From Chryseosolibacter histidinae (GTDB lineage: Bacteria > Bacteroidota > Bacteroidia > Cytophagales > Cyclobacteriaceae), in contig NZ_JAHESF010000011.1 of NCBI RefSeq assembly GCF_018598225.1, positions 167,558 through 231,557 of the forward strand: a DNA stretch of 64,000 nucleotides, given 5' to 3'. The notes under the pieces were generated by a model, which did no database searches, had not been told where the DNA came from, and saw nothing but the letters and a program-made list of their open reading frames with translations. Of the stretch, positions 9,124 through 17,751 are shown piece by piece; the stretch's first letter is position 1, and the number at the start of each line of letters is the position of its first letter. The translations under genes and the position numbers were made by a program.

Positions 9124-9501
9124 ATGACCAACCAAAGAACTTTTTCAATCGCAAAAAAAGTGTTTTCTGCACTCGTAGCTGTTTGCCTGCTGGCAAGCTG
9201 CCAGGAAGATGAGATGTTAGCTGTTTCTGAAGATGTTGAAACTGCGGCGGCCAGCGTTGCTGAACCCAACATATCGAGTCTTACTTTTTCGGGTTCTTAT
9301 ACGCAGCTGGCAGAAAAGGTTGAATGTAGCACCTGCACTTTTGTAGTGGATGAAAACAGTGAAGTAGTAGACGGCGCCAAGCTGGGTCTGAAACCCGGAA
9401 GCGTGATCTGCCTGAAGGCCGCGCTGAAATACGGCGATCTCACTTTTGTGAACCTGGAAGGTACTGAAGAAGCACCGATCACCATCGGCACCTGCCAATA
9501 A
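9124..9501 (+). CDS. Small lipoprotein: stand-alone N-terminal domain of the beta-helix paralogues
   Basis: 125 aa with a lipoprotein signal (KVFSALVAVCLLASC, then QEDEM). The rest aligns with the N-terminal domain of the three downstream beta-helix proteins: a CSTCTFVVDEN start, VVDGAKLGLKPGSVICLKA, YGDLTF.NLEGT and a final PITIGTC. It ends exactly where the paralogues continue with NCGGT and the beta-helix. It keeps its own signal peptide and an intact frame, so it is either a functional single-domain protein or a cleanly truncated copy. The next gene starts 42 nt downstream and is probably co-transcribed. No enzymatic role can be assigned. Confidence 0.8.
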   Translation: MTNQRTFSIAKKVFSALVAVCLLASCQEDEMLAVSEDVETAAASVAEPNISSLTFSGSYTQLAEKVECSTCTFVVDENSEVVDGAKLGLKPGSVICLKAALKYGDLTFVNLEGTEEAPITIGTCQ

Positions 9502-9543
9502 GGTGACGCTGCTGTGACCGGATTTTCACGTTTAAAAAAATCA

Positions 9544-10932
9544 ATGAACAAGGTAACCTCTATTACCGGCAGGCTGTGTGCTGTTGTTGCGTTGTCTGCG
9601 CTGCTGCAATGTTCGGAAGACGAGGTATTGCAGCGTGCCGATGACCCGGCAACTTCAGCTTCAGCAACGACCGACTGCGGCTGCACCTATACTGTTCCCG
9701 CAGGAACGCACCTTGTAGACGGGCAGGCACTGGCGATCAAGCCAGGCAACGTGATCTGCCTGAAAGCCGGCGCCGCGTATGCCAACCTCCTGTTCAGGAA
9801 TATCAGGGGTACCGCGGCAAGTCCCGTGATCATCAGGAACTGCGGAGGCACCGTAACCCTGAATGCAACGGGGAAACCATACGCCATGAAGACAGAGCTC
9901 AGCCGGTATTTCAGGATCACCGGCGGTACAGGCACTACCTACGGCATCAGGCTCAATGCCGGATCACAGGGCCTGATGCTGGACAAGCTCAGCTCAGATG
10001 TTGAAGTAGACCACCTGGAGATTTCCAATCCTGGTTTTGCAGGCATCATGGCCAAAACCGATCCCACGTGCGATGATGCAACCCTCCGGGGCAACTTCGT
10101 GATGCGGAACGTTGTGCTTCACGACAATTATGTTCACGATACCGGTGGCGAAGGATTCTACGTGGGCAATACATTCTACCTGTCTGGCATGAGCACCAGC
10201 TGCGGCATCAAGCTGCCGCACATTATTGAAGGTGTGAAGATCTACAATAATGTGATCAGGAACACGGGCTGGGAAGCCATCCAGGTTGGCTCGACACCGC
10301 AGGGCGCCCAGGTGTTCAACAACCGGATCGAGAACTACGGTGTAAAGAATGTGAAGTTCCAAAACAACGGCGTTCAGTTCGGCGAAGGTGCGCCGGGAAA
10401 GTTCTACAATAACTACATCAAAGGTGGAAAAGGCATCGCATTGTTCATCCTGGGTAATGGCGAAAACTTCGTTTATAACAATGTGATCGTAAACGCAGGA
10501 CAGGATGCCATGTTCTGTGATGAGCGCACCGCTACCGGCAGCGGCTTCAGGTTCATCAACAACACCATCATCAATCCCGGAACGAACGGCATCAGGATCT
10601 ACGCCGACCTTGTATCCATGAACGTTGTGCTCAACAACGTCATTGTGAACCCGGGCAGCTACAGCACGTACAAGTATCCGCGAACCGGTAACGACGCCTA
10701 TGTGTACCTGCTGAGCAAAACGGTAAAGGCCAAGATCGAAAACAATTATTTTACCAGAGACATCGCTTCGGTGAAATTTACCAATGCCCCGGCGGGCGAC
10801 TACAGTGTACGCGCCGGATCGCCGTTGATCGATAAAGGATTCAACATTGCTTCTTATAACATTACTGTTGATTATCGCCAGCAGCCACGGCTCAAAGGTG
10901 CTGCTTACGATATCGGGGCGTATGAATATTGA
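9544..10932 (+). CDS. Right-handed parallel beta-helix lipoprotein (paralogue 1)
   Basis: 462 aa from ATG at 9544 (MNKVTSITGRLC...ALLQC lipobox); a GTG 30 nt upstream is in frame but would precede the signal peptide. An N-terminal domain with CGCTYTVPAGTHLVDG and IIRNCGG is followed by repeated short strands of the PbH1/pectate-lyase type: NVVLHDNYVHDTGGEGFYVG, VKIYNNVIRNTGWEAIQVG, FINNTIINPGTNGIRIYA. It ends with RLKGAAYDIGAYEY, a C-terminus shared with the next two genes. Such helices often bind or cleave acidic polysaccharides at the cell surface. Catalytic residues cannot be assigned by eye, so activity is open. It belongs to a tandem family of three plus one stub. Confidence 0.85.
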   Translation: MNKVTSITGRLCAVVALSALLQCSEDEVLQRADDPATSASATTDCGCTYTVPAGTHLVDGQALAIKPGNVICLKAGAAYANLLFRNIRGTAASPVIIRNCGGTVTLNATGKPYAMKTELSRYFRITGGTGTTYGIRLNAGSQGLMLDKLSSDVEVDHLEISNPGFAGIMAKTDPTCDDATLRGNFVMRNVVLHDNYVHDTGGEGFYVGNTFYLSGMSTSCGIKLPHIIEGVKIYNNVIRNTGWEAIQVGSTPQGAQVFNNRIENYGVKNVKFQNNGVQFGEGAPGKFYNNYIKGGKGIALFILGNGENFVYNNVIVNAGQDAMFCDERTATGSGFRFINNTIINPGTNGIRIYADLVSMNVVLNNVIVNPGSYSTYKYPRTGNDAYVYLLSKTVKAKIENNYFTRDIASVKFTNAPAGDYSVRAGSPLIDKGFNIASYNITVDYRQQPRLKGAAYDIGAYEY

Positions 10933-10953
10933 GTACAAATTTTATTAACGATT

Positions 10954-10983
10954 AAAAAGGCCTGCACACGCAGGCCTTTTTTT
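10954..10983 (+). terminator. Intrinsic terminator after beta-helix paralogue 1
   Basis: A 12-bp perfect stem AAAAAGGCCTGC / GCAGGCCTTTTT with a 4-nt loop and a T7 tail, 22 nt after the stop codon. Confidence 0.92.
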
Positions 10984-10990
10984 ATGCCCA

Positions 10991-11066
10991 TAGTCGTCAG
11001 ACCACTGCGCGCCGGCTCTCGCGCGAGGAAGTGCTCCGACGACTACGCGTAGTGGTTCGATGACTA
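10991..11066. repeat. Imperfect inverted repeat with 21-bp arms
   Basis: The left arm (10991-11011, starting TAGTCGTCAGACCAC) and right arm (11046-11066, ending GGTTCGATGACTA) are reverse complements with 4 mismatches. Read from the right, the arm is followed by a second similar 21-22 bp unit, giving a 21-bp tandem character. It starts with the same TA|GT border as the heptamer elements. The rest of the 10984-11325 gap holds only the presumed promoter of the next gene. Confidence 0.6.
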
Positions 11067-11325
11067 GCGGACAACCAGCCATTCAGTGGCAATTCAACCG
11101 GCAATTCTCTCTGCTCATCGTTAACCTGTCTTAAGCCAAAAACTTTTTAATCCTTACACAGCTGCTTCCGACCGGCAGTAACATACTTTTGTCATTGGCG
11201 ATTAAGCGTCCTTTGTATTTCACCTAACCCTGGCAAAAGATGATCACATAGTTACACAACGCCCGTCCGTCTGTCTGTAGTTGCCCATTGATCCTGTTAA
11301 GAAAATCCCACTAGTTCTTTTACCC

Positions 11326-12750
11326 ATGAGCAAATTTCATTTTTCAAGCCCGCTTAAAAGCGGCGCCCTGCTTCTTGTATTGCTTTCCACATTCATCCGG
11401 TGCGCTGATGAAGCGCTGCTGAATGAAACGGTGATCCCGGCAACGGATGCCAAACTGACAACGGCCGCTGTATCGGATGTTACGGACTGCTCCGCATGCA
11501 CGTATATTGTTCCCGACAAGACTCACGTGATCGACGGCGCGGCGTTGGGACTTCAGCCTGGCAGTGTCATCGGGCTCAGCGCAACGATCAACTACGGCAA
11601 CCTGTTGTTCAGAAACATCGTTGGTACGGCCGATAATCCCATCATCATCAAGAACTGCGGTGGCACAGCCCACATCAACGGCACGGGGCTGTCGTTCGCG
11701 CTGAAGACCGAAAACAGCAAATACTTTCGCATCACAGGAGGTAACACCTCGGGTACTTATGGCATCATGATCAACGGCGGCAGCCTGGGCATCACACTTG
11801 ACAAGCTCAGCACCAACTTTCAGGTTGATCATGTGGAGATCGCCAACACTGGTTTTGCCGGCATCATGGCCAAAACAGACCCAACCTGCGACGATGCCAC
11901 CATCCGCGGGAACTTCGTGATGACCAATGTTTACTTCAACGACAACTATGTTCACGACACCGGCGGCGAGGCATTCTACATCGGCAACTCATTCTATGCT
12001 GAGGGCAGAAGCACAACCTGCGGCCAGCGGTTTCCGCATGAGATCCATTATCTCAAAGTGAATAACAACATCGTGAAGAACGCCGGCTGGGATGGCATCC
12101 AGGTAGGATCCGCTACCAAGGGTGCGCGCATCTACGCCAATACCGTTGAGAACTACGGCACCGCCAACGTGGCCAACCAGCGCAATGGAATCCAGCTTGG
12201 AGAGGGTACGGGCGGCATCTGTTATGGCAACCTGATCAGGAATGGCACAGGCAACGGCATGAATGTGCTGGGCCTCGGCGACAATATCATTTATAACAAC
12301 GTGATCGAAAGCGCGGGTGGCGCCGGTATCTTCTGCGATGAGCGTTATACACCCGGTCCGGGCTTCAAGTTCATCAACAATACCATCGTTAACACAGCGT
12401 CTGATGGCATCAGGATCTATGCAGAGCGTGTGCCAATGAATGTGATCATCAACAACATCATCGTCAATCCTGCAACGTATTCAACATACGTTTATCCACG
12501 CATTCCTAATGACGCCTTCGTGTACAAGCTGAGCAAGGATGTGAAGATCGACATGTCTAACAACTATTTCTCAACCACCGCCGACCCGGTACTTTTTGTA
12601 AATCTGAGCGTACCGAACTACCGGCTGCAAAGCACGTCACCCGTAATCGATATGGGGAGAGACATCTCTGTTTACAGCATCCTCACCGACTTTTATAAGA
12701 AGGCAAGGCTCAAAGGCCTTGCGTACGATATCGGTGCCGTGGAGTATTGA
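11326..12750 (+). CDS. Right-handed parallel beta-helix lipoprotein (paralogue 2)
   Basis: 474 aa from ATG at 11326 (MSKFHFSSPLKSG...FIRC lipobox then ADEALL); a TTG 45 nt upstream is in frame but not needed. Same architecture as its neighbours: an N-terminal domain with CSACTYIVPDKTHVIDG and IIIKNCGG, then PbH1 strands such as YFNDNYVHDTGGEAFYIGN, LKVNNNIVKNAGWDGIQVG and FINNTIVNTASDGIRIYA, ending RLKGLAYDIGAVEY. It appears closer to paralogue 3 than to paralogue 1, for example sharing DERYTPGPGFKFINNTI. It has its own 5' leader and a hairpin downstream, so it is likely a separate transcription unit. It is probably a surface polysaccharide-binding or lyase-like protein; the substrate is unknown. 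Confidence 0.85.
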   Translation: MSKFHFSSPLKSGALLLVLLSTFIRCADEALLNETVIPATDAKLTTAAVSDVTDCSACTYIVPDKTHVIDGAALGLQPGSVIGLSATINYGNLLFRNIVGTADNPIIIKNCGGTAHINGTGLSFALKTENSKYFRITGGNTSGTYGIMINGGSLGITLDKLSTNFQVDHVEIANTGFAGIMAKTDPTCDDATIRGNFVMTNVYFNDNYVHDTGGEAFYIGNSFYAEGRSTTCGQRFPHEIHYLKVNNNIVKNAGWDGIQVGSATKGARIYANTVENYGTANVANQRNGIQLGEGTGGICYGNLIRNGTGNGMNVLGLGDNIIYNNVIESAGGAGIFCDERYTPGPGFKFINNTIVNTASDGIRIYAERVPMNVIINNIIVNPATYSTYVYPRIPNDAFVYKLSKDVKIDMSNNYFSTTADPVLFVNLSVPNYRLQSTSPVIDMGRDISVYSILTDFYKKARLKGLAYDIGAVEY

Positions 12751-12754
12751 TCTT

Positions 12755-12794
12755 CAAGGATGACATCCTTTTAAAGGATGTCATCCTTTAAAAT
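12755..12794 (+). terminator. Hairpin AAGGATGACATCCTT, terminator-like (copy A)
   Basis: Perfect 15-bp arms (12756-12770 and 12774-12788) with a 3-nt loop, 5 nt after the stop codon of paralogue 2 and followed by TTTAAAATT. Almost the same element occurs at 62296-62328 downstream of metH. Each arm is itself nearly palindromic. Confidence 0.7.
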
Positions 12795-12848
12795 TAGCAG
12801 CCGAGCGGAGGTGTAGCTTCGAATCTGCACTACGCTCTTCTGGCTTTC

Positions 12849-12867
12849 GACTCCTGGCTCCTGACTT
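12849..12867. repeat. Short heptamer array, word GTCAGGA (reverse orientation)
   Basis: GACTCCTGGCTCCTGACTT is almost the same as part of the array at 3035-3066. No partner arm was found. The remaining 12868-13263 has no gene; it contains A-rich tracts and, near 13130, TTCACCTAACGCT, which resembles TTCACCTAACCCT near 11220 ahead of paralogue 2. Confidence 0.5.
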
Positions 12868-13263
12868 ATTTTTAACCGGCTTACGTACCAATTCCAAAAA
12901 AAAACAGAAAGTACTCCTTCACTTGTGCAAAGCACGCCGCCGGATGGCGGGATGTGTCACCACTCATCGGTTGAGTCGATTATTAAACTCTAACCCGGAT
13001 TAACAATTCTCCGTTTTTCCTCCTTTATTTTTCAATACCGCCGATTTCTTACATGCCTGACTCACCATGGCAATGTAAACTCCTGGTGAAGATCCATTCC
13101 GGTTTTTTTGTAACCGAAATCAAACATTCACCTAACGCTATGCCACATGTCATAAGAGATCATTCGTCGAATAACCGCTCGTCTGCTGTTGCATAATCTT
13201 TTAAAAAATTTTTTAACCCATTGCCGGAGCACTTTACGGGTAAAGCTTCCGGTGTTAAACTCA

Positions 13264-14712
13264 ATGTCACGCATGATAAAAACTCAAAATTTTTTCACCG
13301 TACTCAAAAGACTGACGCTGACACTTTCCATCATTTTCGTTTTAGCTCAATGTTCGGATGAACAGATCCTCGACGACACCGTCACCGCTGTTCCTGAAGC
13401 TGAAACAGACCCCGCTACTACTGCCGCCGCCACGGCCACCTGCTCTTCGTGCACGTACATCGTGCCTGCCACTGCCAACGTGATCGACGGCAAGGCACTC
13501 GGATTGAAACCCGGAGCCATCATCGGCCTGAATGCAGCTTACAAATACAAAAATCTTTTGTTCCGCAACATCGTGGGCACGGCTTCGCAGCCCATCATCA
13601 TCAAGAACTGCGGCGGAACCGCTTATATCACTGCCACCGGATTGTCTTACGGCATCAAAACGGAGAACAGCAAGTACTTCCGCATTACCGGCGGCGATGT
13701 GAGCAAATCATATGGCATCAAAGTGAACGGCAGTCACATCGGCATAACGCTCGACAAGCTCAGCACGAACTTTGAAGTAGACCACGTGCAGGTGAGCAAC
13801 GTTGGATTCGCCGGCATCATGGCGAAGACCGATCCTTCCTGCGACAATGCTACCATTCGCGGCAACTTCGTGATGAACGATATCTCCCTTCACGACAATT
13901 ACGTTTTCGATACCGGTGGTGAGGGCTTCTATGTTGGCAATTCGTTCTATGAAGACGGTGCAAAAACAAGCTGCGGCTCGCGGCTCCCGCACGAGATCCA
14001 TGGTGTAAAGATCTATAACAACATTGTGAAGAACTCGGGATGGGAAGGCATTCAGCTTGGATGTGCCACCCAGGGCGCACAGGTTTACAACAACAGCATT
14101 GAAAACTATGGCACGGCAAACCGCGAAGCCCAGAACAACGGCATGCAGATCGGTGCCGGAACCGGCGGACTGTGCTACAACAATTTTATCAAGAACGGCC
14201 CCGGAAATGGTCTCATCGTGATGGGCCTTGGTGACAACGTCATTCACAACAACATCATCGTTGGCGCAGGTGGCTCAGGGATCTTCTGTGATGAGCGTTA
14301 TACTCCGGGCCCCGGCTTCAAGTTCATCAACAATACCATTATCAATCCTAAAGTTGACGGTATCAGGCTTTATGCCGAGCTCGTTCCCATGAATGTTATC
14401 ATCAACAACATCATTGTGAACCCGGGCAGCTACTCAACTTACAAGGCGCCCCGCACCGGAAACGACGCTTATGTGTACAAGCTGAGCAAGGATGTGAGGG
14501 TACAGATGTCGAACAACTACTTCACAAGAAGCATTACGGCACTTAAGTTTGTGAATGCGGGCGCTTACAACTATCGCCTGGCCAGCGGCTCGCCTGTGAT
14601 CAACAAAGGCAAAAGCTTTTCAACCTACACGACCCAAAGCATTCTGCAAGACTTCTATAAGCAACAGCGCCTCAAAGGTTCAGCCTACGACATCGGCGCA
14701 AGCGAATATTAA
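13264..14712 (+). CDS. Right-handed parallel beta-helix lipoprotein (paralogue 3)
   Basis: 482 aa from MSRMIKTQNFF at 13264; the second Met, 9 nt on, is equally possible, while the longer frame to 13189 adds a non-signal extension. The lipobox is FVLAQC. The N-terminal domain has CSSCTYIVPATANVIDG and IIIKNCGG. PbH1 strands include HDNYVFDTGGEGFYVGNSFY, VKIYNNIVKNSGWEGIQLG, VYNNSIENYGTAN and FINNTIINPKVDGIRLYA. The C-terminus is RLKGSAYDIGASEY. The 5' leader contains a CTCGTCTGCTGTTGC segment similar to those before the two other transcription units of the cluster, suggesting co-regulation. Function is likely recognition or degradation of a surface or environmental polysaccharide; unproven. 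Confidence 0.85.
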   Translation: MSRMIKTQNFFTVLKRLTLTLSIIFVLAQCSDEQILDDTVTAVPEAETDPATTAAATATCSSCTYIVPATANVIDGKALGLKPGAIIGLNAAYKYKNLLFRNIVGTASQPIIIKNCGGTAYITATGLSYGIKTENSKYFRITGGDVSKSYGIKVNGSHIGITLDKLSTNFEVDHVQVSNVGFAGIMAKTDPSCDNATIRGNFVMNDISLHDNYVFDTGGEGFYVGNSFYEDGAKTSCGSRLPHEIHGVKIYNNIVKNSGWEGIQLGCATQGAQVYNNSIENYGTANREAQNNGMQIGAGTGGLCYNNFIKNGPGNGLIVMGLGDNVIHNNIIVGAGGSGIFCDERYTPGPGFKFINNTIINPKVDGIRLYAELVPMNVIINNIIVNPGSYSTYKAPRTGNDAYVYKLSKDVRVQMSNNYFTRSITALKFVNAGAYNYRLASGSPVINKGKSFSTYTTQSILQDFYKQQRLKGSAYDIGASEY

Positions 14713-14737
14713 TTCGTACCTACCTACCTGAAAAAAG

Positions 14738-14768
14738 AAAACCTGGCTTGAATAGTCAGGTTTTTTGT
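14738..14768 (+). terminator. Intrinsic terminator after beta-helix paralogue 3
   Basis: Stem AAAACCTG / CAGGTTTT, extendable by three pairs with one G-U, followed by TTGTTTT, 25 nt after the stop. Confidence 0.85.
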
Positions 14769-14771
14769 TTT

Positions 14772-14804
14772 AGTCCACGGTCGACGGGCCACGGTCCACG
14801 GCAG
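14772..14804 (+). repeat. Heptamer array, word GTCCACG
   Basis: It starts TA|GTCCACG right after the terminator T-tract, then GTCGACG, GGCCACG, GTCCACG. Only one arm is present. It is immediately followed by the MITE-like element. Confidence 0.75.
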
Positions 14805-14835
14805 TTGGCCCTTCGTCGATGGCCCCCTCGTTTGA

Positions 14836-14973
14836 AGACCGTCATCCAGAGCGATGGATGCGTGATGGTTTTGTGCGAGCGAAGGATCCCCGGAATCTTA
14901 CTGCGTACTTAGTTCGAACGCATGCCTTTACCAGCGCACTTTGCTTTAAGGGGATCCTTCGTTCCCACATGCC
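14836..14973. repeat. MITE-like intergenic element, copy 1 (right terminus lacking)
   Basis: It begins ACCGTCATCCAGAGCGATGG and contains a perfect 11-bp inverted pair GAAGGATCCCC / GGGGATCCTTC. It is clearly related to 50506-50673, including GTTTTGTGCGAGCGAAGGAT near 14869, but lacks the second terminal inverted repeat. It lies just 3' of an FtsX permease gene, as does copy 2. No coding capacity. Confidence 0.7.
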
Positions 14974-15031
14974 TTCACACAATCACCACTCAGGATATCG
15001 GTCTCAGGGCGGTATGGATCCTGGCTTCCTT

Positions 15032-17482
15032 TTACTCGTATTTCAAGGTCTCCGCAGGCTGACTCCATGCTGTTCTCACGGCCTGGTAGCTGATGGTGAT
15101 CAATGCGATGAGCAATGAAATTCCGCCCGCGATCAGGAACACTTCTGCTCCGATGGAGATCCGGTACTCGAAGGTCGACAGCCAATTATTCATCAGGTAA
15201 ACGGTCACGGGCACCGAGAGCGCCAGCGAGACCAAGATCAGGTAAATGTAATCCTTCGACAACAGCACCAGCAACGACCGCTCTGTGGCGCCCAACACCT
15301 TGCGGATGCTGATCTCCTTGGTGCGGTTCTGCATCGCCAGTGAAGCGAGGCCATACAAGCCGAGGCTGCCGATAATGATGGCGAGCACCGTGGCAATGCT
15401 CACGATCTTGCCGAGGTTCTGATCTGCGCGATATTGCGTGTTGATCGCTTCATCCACGAAAGTGAACACGAACTCCTCTCCTCCCGTAATTTTCTCCCAC
15501 ACCGAACGGATCTCATCAATGGTAGTCTGCATGTTGCCGGGCCGCAGCCTGATCATCAGCTTTGGCACCGGTGAGTTGTCTACGTTGATGTTCTCAATGC
15601 CGTTCAGTATAATGGAGGGTTCGTAAACCAGCACCAACGGCTCTACCTTTGTATACAACGATGCGTAGTTGAAATCGCTCACGACACCGATCACCTCATG
15701 GTCAGGAAATTCCTTGCCGGGGATCTTCTTACCAATGGCATCAGTCCACCCGTAAGCCTTTGCAAATGCTTCGTTCACGATCACCGAACGCTTCCGGTCT
15801 GCGACATTGTCTCCTGAAAAATTACGCCCCTGAACGAGCTTCATACCCAGTGTAGGGATATAATCTTCGTCCACAACATTCATATTGAAAGTCCGGTAAG
15901 TGCCTTTATCATCCGTAAAACCTGCATTGACCCAGTTGCCATTGGCAAAATCATGAGACGATGCACATACCGCAGACACACCGGGAAGCCTGGTGAGTCC
16001 GGGCTTGAATTGTTCCGCCTTCTCGAAACCTTTGTTCACACGTTCTGCCATTCTTCCGCCACGCGGCACGTTGAGCTGAATAACCACCAGTTGTTCCTTG
16101 CTGAATCCCAGGTTTTTATTTTGCAGAAACTCGAGCTGGTTTCTCATCAGCAATGTGCTGGAGATCAAAAATATGGAGAGAACAAGCTGCACGCCTACGA
16201 GAACCTTCCGCAGGTTTTGCTTGCTGCTGTTGCGCTGGATATTTCCTTTCAGGATGGTGACGGGCCGGAAACCTGAAAGCACAAAAGCCGGGTAACTGCC
16301 AGCAATGAGTCCGATCACTGCCAATAATGAAAGCACGATCATAACGATGAACCCGTTCCAGGGGAACACCAGTTGTTTGCCGGCGAGCGCGTTGAAGACA
16401 GGCAGGTTTAAAACAGCTAACGCAAGGCCCAGCGTCATTGCGATCAGGGTAACGATCACCGCTTCGCCGATGAATTGCAGGATCAGTTGCCGCCGAGCTG
16501 CTCCAACAACTTTTCTCACCCCCACCTCCTTCGCACGTTTCATGGAACGGCCAATAGATAAGGTTACAAAATTAATACAGGCAACCGTCAAAATGAGGAT
16601 GGCGATGGCGCCGAGAATGCGCGCGTATTTCGGGTCGCTCACGGGTGCAAGACCAACAGGGTAACTTGTATCCAGGTGAATGGACGTGAGCGGTTGAAGC
16701 CCGGCGGAGTACTTGCTCTTGGTAAATCGCTCTTCCCCGAGTACAGCCCTGAACACAGACGGAAATTTAGCAGTGACCTTTTCGCGTACAACACCTTCGC
16801 GCAGCAGAATATAAGTCTCCGGTGAGATGGAGAACCATGACGAGGTCAGTCGCTGCTCGCTGTACAGCTTCGGAAAATTAAGCTCGGAGATCATCAGATT
16901 GAACTGGATGCTCGAATTGGTAGGCGTAGGGGCCACCACCGCAGCCACCGTGAAATCTTCAAACACTTCTCCCAATTGAATGGATACCGTTTTATTGACG
17001 GGGTCGGCGTCTCCGAAATATTTCTTCGCAAGCTCGTTGCTGATCACGACATGATTCTGCTGCTCCAGCGCTTCGCTGCTACCGGTGATGATCGGAAAAT
17101 CGAAAACGTTGAAAAAGTCCTGCCCTGCAATGGTGAGTGTTTCGCTGAACTGGCTGTCACCCACCTTTACCAGTGTGCCCATCTTGTCGATGCGTATCTG
17201 GCTTTCGATCTCAGGAATGTTGTCTTTCAGCGTCGGCCCCATGGGGAAGGGCGTATTGGTATAGAAGAACTCCTGGTTCTCACCCCAGTTCTCCCGCGCA
17301 AACACACGGTAGATGCGGTCGGCTTTTGAATGGAACCTGTCGAACGTCCATTCATCTGTAACGAATAGAATGATGAGAATGCAGCAGGCGATGCCCAGGC
17401 TCAGCCCTGTGATGTTGATGAACGAATGTCCTTTGCTCCGCCAGAGCGAACGGAACGCGATCTTCAGGTAGTTTCTGATCAT
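15032..17482 (-). CDS. FtsX-like ABC-type permease (no prefix domain)
   Basis: 816 aa, starting MIRNYLKIAFRSLWRSKGHS, the usual start of the prefix-less family. The first membrane segment is at about residues 20-42, followed by a MacB-like periplasmic domain, RAKEVGVRKVVGAARRQ at about 320 and RTKEISIRKVLGATERS at about 724, each leading into membrane segments, and a terminal ETLKYE. It is a MacB/LolC-type permease half without an ATPase; none is nearby. It stands alone and is transcribed away from the divergent SusC/SusD genes. The substrate is unknown. The 3' flank (heptamers plus MITE-like element) resembles that of the permease ending at 50699. Confidence 0.9.
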   Translation of the reverse strand: MIRNYLKIAFRSLWRSKGHSFINITGLSLGIACCILIILFVTDEWTFDRFHSKADRIYRVFARENWGENQEFFYTNTPFPMGPTLKDNIPEIESQIRIDKMGTLVKVGDSQFSETLTIAGQDFFNVFDFPIITGSSEALEQQNHVVISNELAKKYFGDADPVNKTVSIQLGEVFEDFTVAAVVAPTPTNSSIQFNLMISELNFPKLYSEQRLTSSWFSISPETYILLREGVVREKVTAKFPSVFRAVLGEERFTKSKYSAGLQPLTSIHLDTSYPVGLAPVSDPKYARILGAIAILILTVACINFVTLSIGRSMKRAKEVGVRKVVGAARRQLILQFIGEAVIVTLIAMTLGLALAVLNLPVFNALAGKQLVFPWNGFIVMIVLSLLAVIGLIAGSYPAFVLSGFRPVTILKGNIQRNSSKQNLRKVLVGVQLVLSIFLISSTLLMRNQLEFLQNKNLGFSKEQLVVIQLNVPRGGRMAERVNKGFEKAEQFKPGLTRLPGVSAVCASSHDFANGNWVNAGFTDDKGTYRTFNMNVVDEDYIPTLGMKLVQGRNFSGDNVADRKRSVIVNEAFAKAYGWTDAIGKKIPGKEFPDHEVIGVVSDFNYASLYTKVEPLVLVYEPSIILNGIENINVDNSPVPKLMIRLRPGNMQTTIDEIRSVWEKITGGEEFVFTFVDEAINTQYRADQNLGKIVSIATVLAIIIGSLGLYGLASLAMQNRTKEISIRKVLGATERSLLVLLSKDYIYLILVSLALSVPVTVYLMNNWLSTFEYRISIGAEVFLIAGGISLLIALITISYQAVRTAWSQPAETLKYE

Positions 17483-17751
17483 GGCTTTGAAGTTTGATTG
17501 TTGACGCTCTCATAAAATGCATTTTACATGACAGCATTAAAAGCCCGCGTACGTCACCGATATAAAAGGTGTACTGAACGGTTAAAAAACTGTAGTGAGC
17601 ATTTCATGCGTCGTACTAAGCCAACGGCCAGCCCTTTGCTGAACATGAGTACAACTAACCAATTTAACGTTACTTAAAACAGAAAAAATTACTCCTGTAA
17701 ACGGGAGGTATGCTTTTTTGGCACCCGTTCTTATTCACAAACCTTTAGTGT
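17483..17751. promoter_or_regulatory. Divergent promoter region, FtsX permease / susCD
   Basis: 269 nt with no gene between divergent start codons. It contains the palindrome AAAATGCATTTT (17512-17523) on the permease side. On the susC side an AACGGG / CCCGTT pair brackets a T-rich loop (about 17700-17732), possibly a leader hairpin. Functions are inferred. Confidence 0.4.

Noticed and set aside
10054..10938. Long minus-strand open frame across beta-helix paralogue 1 (and similar ones across paralogues 2 and 3)
   Set aside because: Shadow frames caused by codon bias opposite strong beta-helix genes; no signal peptide or family sequence.
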